Below are positions 42,476 to 49,740 of a stretch of 64,000 nt of DNA, one piece after another (position 1 is the first letter of the stretch; each line of letters begins with the position of its first letter). The position numbers and the translations under genes were made by a program. The notes beneath the pieces were generated by a model, which did no database searches, was not told the DNA's origin, and worked only from the letters and a program-made list of their open reading frames with translations. The stretch is taken from positions 1 to 64,000 of the forward strand of contig CAMCCC010000001.1 in NCBI GenBank assembly GCA_945873205.1, in the 5' to 3' direction. This DNA comes from an uncultured bacterium (GTDB taxonomy: Bacteria; Bacillota; Clostridia; Oscillospirales; Oscillospiraceae).

Positions 42476-43333
42476 ATGAAGAAAAAAGGCAATCATCTCA
42501 TTACAATATTGTTGGTTTTGATCTTCCTCCTTGGGCTGTCCTTGCTGCTGTACCCTGCCGTCAGCGATTACTGGAACTCCAAGCACCAGACCCGGGCCAT
42601 CGCGGTCTATTCCGAGGAAGTCTCCGGCCTGGACAAGGATCAGTATCAGGCCCTTTGGGCGGCGGCTGCCGCCTATAACGCCTCCCTTCGGGAGCGGGAC
42701 AATGCCTACCTGCTGACGGAGGAACAGAAAGCGGCCTATGAACAGCTGCTGAATGTTTCCGGCCTGGGCATTATGGGCTATATTGAAATCCCCAGTATCG
42801 ACTGCTCCCTGCCCATCTACCACGGCACGGAGGAATCGGTTCTGCAAATTGCCATCGGCCACCTGGAATGGTCCAGCCTGCCAGTGGGCGGCGAGAGCAC
42901 CCACTGCGTCCTCTCCGGCCACCGGGGACTTCCCAGCGCCAAGCTGTTCACCAACCTGGACAAGCTGCAGGAGGGAGACGTGTTCATGCTCCGGGTGCTG
43001 GATGAGGTGCTGACCTATGAGGTGGACCAGATCCTGATTGTGGAGCCCCAGGAGATCGCAGCGCTGCAGATCGCGGAAGGGGAGGATTACTGCACCCTGG
43101 TGACCTGCACCCCCTACGGCATCAACACCCACCGGCTGCTGGTCCGGGGGCATCGGATCGAGAACGCCCCGGAGGCCAGGCTGGTTCGCGTGACGGCGGA
43201 CGCGGTTCAGATTGAGCCGCTGCTGGTGGCGCCCATTGTGGCCCTTCCCATGCTGCTGTTGCTTCTGATCCTGTTGCTGCTGCCAAAGCGGCCAAAGAAT
43301 GATAACGGAGGTTACGCCGATGAAGAAATATAA
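42476..43333 (+). CDS. srtC: Class C sortase (pilin polymerase)
   Basis: 285 residues with membrane helices at both ends (about 9-29 and 253-275). The catalytic His is in LSGHRGLPSAKLFTNLDKL, matching the class C pattern, and the Cys and Arg are in TLVTCTPYGINTHRLLVRG. It would join pilin subunits through LPXTG and pilin lysines. The ATG at 42476 has AAGGAG upstream; the frame extends further up but only through the intercistronic hairpin. It overlaps the next gene by 14 bases. Confidence 0.93.
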   Translation: MKKKGNHLITILLVLIFLLGLSLLLYPAVSDYWNSKHQTRAIAVYSEEVSGLDKDQYQALWAAAAAYNASLRERDNAYLLTEEQKAAYEQLLNVSGLGIMGYIEIPSIDCSLPIYHGTEESVLQIAIGHLEWSSLPVGGESTHCVLSGHRGLPSAKLFTNLDKLQEGDVFMLRVLDEVLTYEVDQILIVEPQEIAALQIAEGEDYCTLVTCTPYGINTHRLLVRGHRIENAPEARLVRVTADAVQIEPLLVAPIVALPMLLLLLILLLLPKRPKNDNGGYADEEI

Positions 43334-44288
43334 ATCCCTGGCTGCCCTGCTGCTGGGCTTCCTATTGTCGGCGGCGCTGTTTCCAATGCAGGCACTGGCG
43401 GCAGGGAGCATTGACTTAAACCGGGACGCCAGCCTTACCATTACCGAGAAGTATGGAGAGACGCCCTTATCCGGGGTGCGCTTTGACCTCTATCTGGTCT
43501 CCACCGTGGATGAAACAGGAGAGCTGACGCCGGTGAGCGCCTTTGAAAAATATGCCGCCGAGCTGGATATTCGCGGCCAGAATGACAGCGCCTGGCAGGC
43601 ACTGGCGGAAAAGCTGGAGCGGGAGCTTCTGCTGGGGAATCTGGACCGGCTCATACCGGCAGATTCCGCCGTCACCGGGGAGCAGGGCAGGGCCAGCTTC
43701 CCCTCGCCCGGCCGGAAACTGACCCTGGGCCTGTATCTGGTCCCGGGGACCCGGATAGAAAAAGAGGGCTATGTCTATTCCACGGCCCCCTTCTTTGTCC
43801 TGCTGCCGGAGCTTAATGAACAGGAAAATACCTGGAATTACGCACCTGCGGCTATGGCCAAACCCGGCAAAAACCCGGTGCTGGTGGATTTTGAGGTGAT
43901 CAAAATCTGGAGGGACGACTGCCATAAAGACCAGCGCCCCCAGAGCATCACCATTTCGCTGCTCTGTGACGGGAAGGTAGATGATACCATCACCCTGCCT
44001 TACAACGGCGCATGGAAGTACACCTGGCCGCCCAAAGATTCAAACCACATTTGGACGGTTACGGAGGTAAAGCTCCCCGGCTATCAGGAGCCGGAGGTTC
44101 AGCAGGTAGGAAACACCTTCATCGTCACCAACACCTGCAGCAAACCGGGCACACCGGTTGAGCCGGGAAAGCCCATCCTGCCCCAGACCGGGCAGCTCTG
44201 GTGGCCGGTGCCTGTGCTGCTGGCGGCGGGCCTGCTGTTTGTGGTTATCGGCCTGATCCGCCGGAGGGGTGCCCGCCATGAGCCATAA
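43320..44288 (+). CDS. LPQTG minor pilin or pilus anchor subunit
   Basis: 322 residues. Signal peptide (SLAALLLGFLLSAALFPMQA then LAA), an N-terminal SpaA-like domain (ITEKYGETPLSGVRFDLYLV), a Cna B-type domain (VDFEVIKIWRDDCHKDQRPQ, then YQEPEVQQVGNTFIVTN), the sorting signal LPQTG at 287-291, a membrane helix and RRRGARHEP. Its size and place suit the basal pilin that links the fibre to the wall. GGAGG precedes the ATG. It overlaps both neighbouring sortase genes. Confidence 0.88.
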   Translation: MKKYKSLAALLLGFLLSAALFPMQALAAGSIDLNRDASLTITEKYGETPLSGVRFDLYLVSTVDETGELTPVSAFEKYAAELDIRGQNDSAWQALAEKLERELLLGNLDRLIPADSAVTGEQGRASFPSPGRKLTLGLYLVPGTRIEKEGYVYSTAPFFVLLPELNEQENTWNYAPAAMAKPGKNPVLVDFEVIKIWRDDCHKDQRPQSITISLLCDGKVDDTITLPYNGAWKYTWPPKDSNHIWTVTEVKLPGYQEPEVQQVGNTFIVTNTCSKPGTPVEPGKPILPQTGQLWWPVPVLLAAGLLFVVIGLIRRRGARHEP

Positions 44289-44946
44289 GAGGAAAGGCGG
44301 CTTATGGATTACGCTGGGGCTGCTGCTGATTGCGGCGGCCCTTTCCCTCGTCTGCTATAATCTGTACGATGCGCTGCGGGCGGAACAATCGGCCTGGCAG
44401 ATCATAAGCAGCCTGGAGGAGGCTTCGGAGGAGGAAAGCCGGATAGCAGCCCCGGCGGAAGCCTCCGAAAAAGCGGCTTTGCCACAGGAGCCTGTTTTGG
44501 AAGCCCAGATGGAGATGCCGGTGAAAACCGTTGACGGGATCGAAATCGTCGGCATCCTGCGTATCCCGGCCCTCGAATTGGAGCTGCCGATTATCAGCCA
44601 GTGGAGTTACCCCGATCTGCAAACCGCCCCCTGCCGCTACAGTGGGTCGGCGTATCTGAACAATCTGATCCTCTGCGGGCACAACTATTCCTCCCATTTT
44701 GGCAGGCTGAAGGAGCTGCGGGAGGGGGACATCGTCACCTTTACGGATATGGACGGCAATCTGTTTACCTATGAGATGGCGGAGCGGGAGACTTTGATGC
44801 CCACATCCATTGAGGAGATGACCAGCGGCGACTGGGATCTGACGCTGTTCACCTGCACCGTGGGCGGACAAAGCCGGGTGACCGTTCGCTGCACGCTGGC
44901 CGAGAGGGAAGCCGGAACCAACGCAGGCACAATAGACAAGAAATAA
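44278..44946 (+). CDS. Second sortase of the pilus locus
   Basis: 222 residues. One N-terminal membrane helix, a variable linker rich in Glu and Ala (about 40-75), then the sortase domain. The catalytic His lies in LCGHNYSSHFGRLKEL, the Cys in LTLFTCTVGG and the Arg in SRVTVRC. It lacks the C-terminal helix of class C and looks closer to class B or D, so it may attach the finished pilus to peptidoglycan (inference). It overlaps the LPQTG gene by 11 bases. Last gene of the locus. Confidence 0.85.
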   Translation: MSHKRKGGLWITLGLLLIAAALSLVCYNLYDALRAEQSAWQIISSLEEASEEESRIAAPAEASEKAALPQEPVLEAQMEMPVKTVDGIEIVGILRIPALELELPIISQWSYPDLQTAPCRYSGSAYLNNLILCGHNYSSHFGRLKELREGDIVTFTDMDGNLFTYEMAERETLMPTSIEEMTSGDWDLTLFTCTVGGQSRVTVRCTLAEREAGTNAGTIDKK

Positions 44947-44960
44947 ACCGGGAACGAAAG

Positions 44961-44990
44961 TGCCCACCGATGCTTTATGATCGGTGGGCA
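44961..44990 (+). terminator. Terminator after the pilus locus
   Basis: Perfect 10-bp stem TGCCCACCGA / TCGGTGGGCA with a 10-base loop, followed by only TTT; moderate strength. Confidence 0.65.
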
Positions 44991-45053
44991 TTTCAGCAAT
45001 TGCTGCCGCATTTGGACACACCTTGCCGGAATAAAATGAAGCGAGGTGAGATG

Positions 45054-45752
45054 ATGCTGGAAGCTGCGTTTTTACTTTTGATGAACAGCCTGCTGCTGAT
45101 GCTGCGCATTGCGCCGGGGGACTCCTTTCCCAAGCCCCTGAGCCGGGAGGAGGAACAGAACTATCTGGAGCGCTGGAGCCAGGGAGATATCGAAAGCCGG
45201 AACATTTTGGTGGAGCACAACCTGCGCCTGGTGGCCCACATTATCAAGAAGTATTTCACCCAGAGCGAGGATATAGAAGATCTGATCTCCATTGGCACCA
45301 TTGGACTGATCAAAGGGATCAACACCTACAAGCCGGAAAAGGGCGTGCGCCTGGCCACCTATGCCAGCAGATGCATTGAGAATGAAATACTGATGCACTT
45401 CCGGGCCAATAAAAAGTCGGCGGGGGATCTGAGCCTTTCTGACGCGCTGGATGTGGACAGCGAGGGCAACGGCCTGTCGGTGATGGACGTGGTGGCCACG
45501 GAGGAGGATCTGGCGGATACGCTGGGCAGCCGTGAGCTTTGCGGCAGCCTGAGAAGCTGCATCGCGGAAACGCTGGATGCGCGGGAGGCGCAGATCATAC
45601 AGCTCCGCTATGGACTGGACGGCAAGGCGCCACGCACCCAGCGGGAGACGGCAAAGCTCTGCGGCATCAGCCGAAGCTATGTATCACGCCTGGAAAAGCG
45701 GGCGCTGGAAAAGCTGCGCGCGGCCCTGGGGGAGGACGCTTCGCCCTTCTGA
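45054..45752 (+). CDS. sigK: RNA polymerase sigma-K, late mother-cell sigma factor
   Basis: 232 residues. It drives late mother-cell genes in sporulation. A hydrophobic pro-sequence (AAFLLLMNSLLLMLRI) opens the protein, then FPKPLSREEEQNYLERWSQG and NLRLVAHIIKKY of region 2, and region 4 ends it (CGISRSYVSRLEKRALEKL). The pro-sequence implies activation by a membrane protease, and in Bacillus the enzyme is an M50 protease (SpoIVFB). The gene is continuous, with no skin element. GAGGTGAG precedes the ATGs at 45051 and 45054. Confidence 0.92.
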   Translation: MLEAAFLLLMNSLLLMLRIAPGDSFPKPLSREEEQNYLERWSQGDIESRNILVEHNLRLVAHIIKKYFTQSEDIEDLISIGTIGLIKGINTYKPEKGVRLATYASRCIENEILMHFRANKKSAGDLSLSDALDVDSEGNGLSVMDVVATEEDLADTLGSRELCGSLRSCIAETLDAREAQIIQLRYGLDGKAPRTQRETAKLCGISRSYVSRLEKRALEKLRAALGEDASPF

Positions 45753-45797
45753 AAGGCACATATGCGGGAAAAGAGGCAAAGAAAATTCCGGCGGCAC

Positions 45798-45826
45798 TTG
45801 ACAGTGGAACTGGATTGTGATAAAAC
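45798..45826 (+). promoter_or_regulatory. Promoter of the thiamine salvage operon
   Basis: A perfect TTGACA (45798-45803) and TAAAAC (45821-45826) with a 17-base spacer and TGTGA before the -10. Confidence 0.75.
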
Positions 45827-45833
45827 GGACACA

Positions 45834-45967
45834 AAGCAGGGGAGCTTGCACGGCAGGCTGAGAGGAAGCAATCGGCTTCGACCCTTACACCTGATGCGGA
45901 TAATGCCGCCGTAGGAAAGTATAGTTTGTTTTTTTACGGAGGCGTGCGTCAGGCGCCTCCTGTTTTT
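45834..45967 (+). promoter_or_regulatory. TPP riboswitch (THI element) with terminator
   Basis: The aptamer core is unmistakable: GGCTGAGAGGAAGC, CGACCCTTACACCTGATGCG, then GATAATGCCGCCGTAGGAA (45853-45918). The expression platform is the stem GGAGGCG / CGCCTCC (45938-45960) followed by TGTTTTTT. Bound TPP should stop transcription before thiW. A downstream operon devoted to thiamine confirms the ligand. Confidence 0.96.
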
Positions 45968-45984
45968 TGCGAAAAGATGAAAAA

Positions 45985-46180
45985 TCTCTGGGAAAGGAGT
46001 GACAACGGAATCCCGAATGGTTCGGGCGGATAGAAGGGGAGCGCCTTGTATCTTGTATAACAGCGATGGGAAGCCGTGTTCCGGCGTGAGAGGGGCCCAG
46101 TAAGGCCCGACCGCAATTCTCAAAGCGGCAGAAGTGGCCGCATATTCTTTGAGAACGCCGCTGTTACTGCCGTTCTCACT
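45985..46180 (+). ncRNA. Unidentified structured leader between the TPP terminator and thiW
   Basis: No recognised family. Hairpins: CCCGAA-TGG-TTCGGG (46012-46026), GGGCC-CAGTAA-GGCCC (46093-46108), and a compound stem TTCTCAAAG / CTTTGAGAA (46117-46125 with 46147-46155) enclosing GCGGC / GCCGC. GAGAAC at 46151-46156 could instead pair with GTTCTC around 46173-46178, so two exclusive folds exist. A 28-codon frame (46017-46103) is present without a good ribosome-binding site. Could be a second riboswitch, a repeat, or a remnant. Confidence 0.45.
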
Positions 46181-46201
46181 TTGTAAAGGAGATTATACAA
46201 A

Positions 46202-46708
46202 ATGAAATCTGAACAGATCAAGAAGCTTTGCCTTGCCGGTATTCTCTGCGCCGTGGCAGTTGTAGGCAGCCTGTTTTCCTTCCCGGTGCTGGGCAGCCGC
46301 TGCGCCCCGGTGCAGCACACGGTGAACATCCTCTGCGCGGTGGTGCTGGGCCCCTGGTATGGGGTGCTGGTGGCCTTCTGCGCCAGCCTCATCCGCAACC
46401 TGCTGGGCCTGGGCAGCCTGATGGCCTTTCCCGGCAGCATGCTGGGTGCGCTGCTGTGCGGCATCGCCTTCTGGAAAACGAAGAATGTACCCCTGACCCT
46501 GGTGGCCGAAGTGCTGGGAACCGGCATCCTGGGCGGCCTCTGCGCCTGGCCGGTGGCTATCCTGTTCATGGGTAAGAGCGCCGGTGATATCGCCTTCTAC
46601 GCCTACATTGTGCCCTTCCTGATCTCCACCGTGGGCGGCGCCATTATTTCCGCCTTCCTGATTGCCGCGCTGCAGAAAACCGGGCTGATCAAAAAAGCGA
46701 CCGCATAA
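46202..46708 (+). CDS. thiW: ECF transporter S component, thiazole-specific (ThiW)
   Basis: 168 residues with five or six membrane helices. The start KLCLAGILCAVAVVGSLFSF and CAPVQHTVNILCAVVLGPWY followed by FCASLIRNLLGLGSLMAFPG match ThiW. The latter is the S component that binds a thiazole precursor and works with a shared ECF ATPase module encoded elsewhere. AAAGGAG lies nine bases before the ATG. First gene under the TPP riboswitch, directly followed by thiM, which uses the imported thiazole. Confidence 0.92.
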   Translation: MKSEQIKKLCLAGILCAVAVVGSLFSFPVLGSRCAPVQHTVNILCAVVLGPWYGVLVAFCASLIRNLLGLGSLMAFPGSMLGALLCGIAFWKTKNVPLTLVAEVLGTGILGGLCAWPVAILFMGKSAGDIAFYAYIVPFLISTVGGAIISAFLIAALQKTGLIKKATA

Positions 46709-46724
46709 GAAAAAGGAGAAAACC

Positions 46725-47546
46725 ATGCTTGGAGAAATGTTGGAAAACGTTCGCAGAAGCTGCCCGCTGATCCACAATATCACTAACTATGTCACCGTCA
46801 ACGACTGTGCCAACATCCTGCTGGCCTGCGGCGCGTCGCCCATTATGGCTGACGATGTGGATGAGGCGGAGGAGATCAGCACCCTCTGCGCCGGAACCAA
46901 CATCAACATTGGCACGTTAAACCAGCGCACCATCCCCGCCATGCTGAAGGCCGGCAAGCAGGCCGTGGCTCTGGGACACCCGGTGGTACTGGACCCGGTG
47001 GGGGCGGGGGCATCCCGGCTTCGCACCGCCACCGCTTTCCGGCTGCTGGAGGAAGTTCCCTTCAGCGTAATCCGGGGCAACGTTTCGGAGATCAAGACCC
47101 TGGCCAACGGACAGGGCACCACCAAGGGCGTGGATGCCGACGTGGCGGATAGGGTGACGGAGGAGAATCTGCCGGAGGCGGTGGCCTTTGTCAAGGCCTT
47201 TGCCCGGCGTACCGGGGCTGTCATCGCCATGTCCGGCGCCATCGACATCGTGGCCGATGGGGAGCGGGCCTATTGCATCTACAACGGCCACCCCATGATG
47301 GGCAGCATCACCGGCACCGGCTGCCAGCTTTCTGCGCTGACGGCAGCCTATGTGACGGCAAACCCGGAGCACAAGCTGGAAGCGGCAGCGGCGGCAGTCT
47401 GCGCCATGGGAGTGTGCGGGGAGATCGCCCATGGCCGGCTGAGCCCTATGGACGGCAATGCCAGCTACCGCAATTATATTATTGACGCCATCTATCATCT
47501 GGACGGAGAGACTCTGGAGCACCGGGCCAGATACAAAATACTTTAA
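46725..47546 (+). CDS. thiM: Hydroxyethylthiazole kinase
   Basis: 273 residues, ribokinase-like. It phosphorylates hydroxyethylthiazole to the phosphate used by ThiE. Signatures are CPLIHNITNYVTVNDCANIL, GASPIMADD, the HPVVLDPVGAGAS segment and the catalytic GSITGTGCQLSALTAAY. AAAGGAG precedes the ATG. It continues the salvage operon, with thiE 13 bases downstream. Confidence 0.96.
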   Translation: MLGEMLENVRRSCPLIHNITNYVTVNDCANILLACGASPIMADDVDEAEEISTLCAGTNINIGTLNQRTIPAMLKAGKQAVALGHPVVLDPVGAGASRLRTATAFRLLEEVPFSVIRGNVSEIKTLANGQGTTKGVDADVADRVTEENLPEAVAFVKAFARRTGAVIAMSGAIDIVADGERAYCIYNGHPMMGSITGTGCQLSALTAAYVTANPEHKLEAAAAAVCAMGVCGEIAHGRLSPMDGNASYRNYIIDAIYHLDGETLEHRARYKIL

Positions 47547-47559
47547 CGAGGTCAAAGCC

Positions 47560-48201
47560 ATGGAGTGCAGAAAAGAGAACATGCTGCTCTACGCCGTTAC
47601 GGACAGGGCATGGACAGGCCGGCAGAGCCTGCTGGAACAGGTGGAATGTGCCCTGAAGGGCGGGGCTACCTGTGTGCAGCTGCGGGAAAAGGAACTGGAT
47701 GAAGCCGCCTTTTTGGAGGAGGCCAACCAGATGAAAGCGCTTTGCAGCAAGTACGGCGTGCCATTCATTGTCAACGACAATGTGGACATTGCCATTAAGT
47801 GCGGCGCGGACGGCGTGCATGTGGGCCAGTCGGATATGGAGGCCGGTCATGTGCGGGAACTGGCAGGCAATCAGATGATGATCGGCGTGTCAGCCCGCAC
47901 CGTGGAGGAGGCGCTGGCAGCCCAGGCGGCCGGGGCCGACTATCTGGGCGTGGGGGCCATGTTCTCCACCTCCACCAAGCTGAACGCCCATGTGCTGAGC
48001 CATCAGACCCTGAAGGACATCTGCGCCGCCGTAACTATCCCGGTGACGGCCATCGGCGGCATCAACGAGGGGAACCTGATGAGCCTGGCCGGGTCCGGGG
48101 TGGACGGGGTTGCCCTGGTATCCGCCATCTTTGCTGCGGAGGACATTGAGGCGGCCTGCCGCCGGCTGAAAGCCATGTCGGAAGCGATGGTGGCCGGGTG
48201 A
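47560..48201 (+). CDS. thiE: Thiamine phosphate synthase
   Basis: 213 residues, TIM barrel. It joins HMP-PP with thiazole phosphate to form thiamine phosphate. Motifs are LYAVTDRAW, GATCVQLREKE, VPFIVNDNVDIA, GADGVHVGQSD, MIGVSARTVEEA, GADYLGVGAMFSTSTK and the final AIGGINEGN. The stop codon overlaps the GTG start of the HAD phosphatase, so the two are translated together. Confidence 0.96.
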   Translation: MECRKENMLLYAVTDRAWTGRQSLLEQVECALKGGATCVQLREKELDEAAFLEEANQMKALCSKYGVPFIVNDNVDIAIKCGADGVHVGQSDMEAGHVRELAGNQMMIGVSARTVEEALAAQAAGADYLGVGAMFSTSTKLNAHVLSHQTLKDICAAVTIPVTAIGGINEGNLMSLAGSGVDGVALVSAIFAAEDIEAACRRLKAMSEAMVAG

Positions 48202-48854
48202 TCAAAGGGGCCATTTTCGATGTGGACGGGACGCTGCTGGACTCCATGGGCGTATGGGACACCATCGGCGAGGATTACCTCCGCTCCCTGGGCTATGAGC
48301 CCCGGGAAAACCTGAATGAGAAGTTCCGCATCCTGAGTATCCGGGAGGCGGCGGCGTATTACATCAGCGAGTACAGCGTGCCTCTGCCGGTGGAGGAAAT
48401 CTGCCGCCAGGTCAATGGCTGGACCGAGCGCTTCTACCGGGAGGAGGCGCAGTTGAAACCCGGCGCAGCCGGCTTTGTAAAGCGGCTTTATGACGCCGGG
48501 GTGAAGCTGGTCCTTGCCACGGCCACGGATGATTTCCTGGTGGAGACCGCCCTGCGACGCTGCGGGGTGCTGGGGTATTTCTCCGACCTGATCACCTGCA
48601 CCCATGTGAACTGTGGCAAGGACCGGCCCGACGTCTACCGGGCGGCCATGGAACGCATCGGCACCAGCAGGGAGAATACCCTGGTTTTTGAAGACTCTCT
48701 CAAGGCCCTGCGGACGGCCCGGGATGACGGCTTTCTCACCGTGGGCGTGTGCGACCGCTTTGAGCGGGATCAGGCGGGGCTTGCGGCTATTGCCAATTTC
48801 TACCTAAAAAGCTATACCGATTGCGAGGAGTTCTGGAAGTTCGCGCTGGCATAA
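48198..48854 (+). CDS. HAD-family phosphatase, candidate thiamine phosphate phosphatase
   Basis: 218 residues, GTG start overlapping thiE. HAD motif I is FDVDGTLLDSMG, motif II is LATATDD, motif III contains a conserved Lys (CGKDRPDVY) and motif IV is FEDSLKALRTA. It resembles beta-phosphoglucomutase or phosphoglycolate-phosphatase-type HADs with a helical cap. In this operon the likely substrate is thiamine phosphate (giving thiamine for ThiN) or an HMP phosphate; this is inferred from context only. Confidence 0.85.
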   Translation: MIKGAIFDVDGTLLDSMGVWDTIGEDYLRSLGYEPRENLNEKFRILSIREAAAYYISEYSVPLPVEEICRQVNGWTERFYREEAQLKPGAAGFVKRLYDAGVKLVLATATDDFLVETALRRCGVLGYFSDLITCTHVNCGKDRPDVYRAAMERIGTSRENTLVFEDSLKALRTARDDGFLTVGVCDRFERDQAGLAAIANFYLKSYTDCEEFWKFALA

Positions 48855-48867
48855 GCCAGGCGCTTCA

Positions 48868-48900
48868 AGCGGCAGACCGGGGGCACCACTCTCTGCCGCT
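48868..48900 (+). promoter_or_regulatory. Intercistronic hairpin before thiD
   Basis: A 9-bp perfect stem AGCGGCAGA / TCTGCCGCT in the 78-base gap, without a T-run. It may adjust expression or mRNA stability within the operon. Confidence 0.5.
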
Positions 48901-48932
48901 ATACAAAAGTAATGCGAAAAGGAGAAAGACGA

Positions 48933-49739
48933 ATGAAAACAGCATTATCCATCGCAGGGAGCGATTCCTGCGGAGGCGCCGGCATTCAGGCAGATATCAA
49001 AACCATGACCTTGAATGGTGTCTATGCCATGAGCGCGATCACTGCGCTGACGGCACAGAACACAACCGGCGTCAGAGACATTATGGAAGCAAGCCCCAGG
49101 TTTCTGGAACAGCAGCTGGACGCGGTGTTTGAGGATATCTTCCCGGATGCAGTAAAGATCGGGATGGTGTCCTCGGCGGAGCTGATCTGCGCCATTGCCG
49201 CAAAGCTGCGGCAGTATGAGGCCCGGAACATCGTGGTGGACCCGGTGATGGTGGCCACCAGCGGGGCAAGGCTCATCCAGGAGGAAGCCATCCACACCCT
49301 GACGAAAGAACTGCTGCCTTTGGCTACCGTGGTTACCCCCAACGTGCCGGAGGCGGAGATCCTGGCCGGGATGGAGATCCACACAAAAGAAGATATGGAG
49401 ACTGCCGCCCGGAAGATCGGGGACAGCTTCGGCTGCGCGGTGCTGCTGAAAGGCGGCCACAGCGTCAACGACGCCAACGACCTGCTGTACGCGCAGGGCA
49501 CTTGCCAGTGGTTTGAAGGCAAGCGCATTGACAACCCCAACACCCACGGCACCGGCTGCACCCTGTCCAGCGCCATCGCCGCCAACCTGGCCAAGGGCTT
49601 TACGCTGGAGCAGGCGGTGAAGCGGGCCAAGGACTACATCTCCGGGGCCCTGGCCGCCATGCTGGACCTGGGCGCCGGCAGCGGACCCATGAACCACGCC
49701 TTTGATTTGCAGGGCGAATTTGCAAAGGAGGCGGAGTGA
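48933..49739 (+). CDS. thiD: Hydroxymethylpyrimidine/phosphomethylpyrimidine kinase
   Basis: 268 residues, ribokinase fold. It phosphorylates HMP twice to HMP-PP. The start TALSIAGSDSCGGAGIQADI is diagnostic, followed by GVYAMSAITALTAQNT, VVDPVMVATSGARL, VVTPNVPEAEIL, VLLKGGH and the catalytic THGTGCTLSSAIAANLA. AAAAGGAG precedes the ATG at 48933. Supplies HMP-PP for ThiE. CytX follows after one base. Confidence 0.96.
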   Translation: MKTALSIAGSDSCGGAGIQADIKTMTLNGVYAMSAITALTAQNTTGVRDIMEASPRFLEQQLDAVFEDIFPDAVKIGMVSSAELICAIAAKLRQYEARNIVVDPVMVATSGARLIQEEAIHTLTKELLPLATVVTPNVPEAEILAGMEIHTKEDMETAARKIGDSFGCAVLLKGGHSVNDANDLLYAQGTCQWFEGKRIDNPNTHGTGCTLSSAIAANLAKGFTLEQAVKRAKDYISGALAAMLDLGAGSGPMNHAFDLQGEFAKEAE

Positions 49740-49740
49740 A

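Noticed and set aside
46017-46103. 28-codon frame in the thiW leader
   Set aside because: The nearest purine-rich stretch is too far upstream (about 17 bases), and the segment is better explained as structured RNA; kept only as a remark.
45677-46123. 148-codon minus-strand frame over sigK and the TPP riboswitch
   Set aside because: It is opposite a clear sigma factor and a riboswitch, has no ribosome-binding site, and its composition only mirrors the plus-strand signals.
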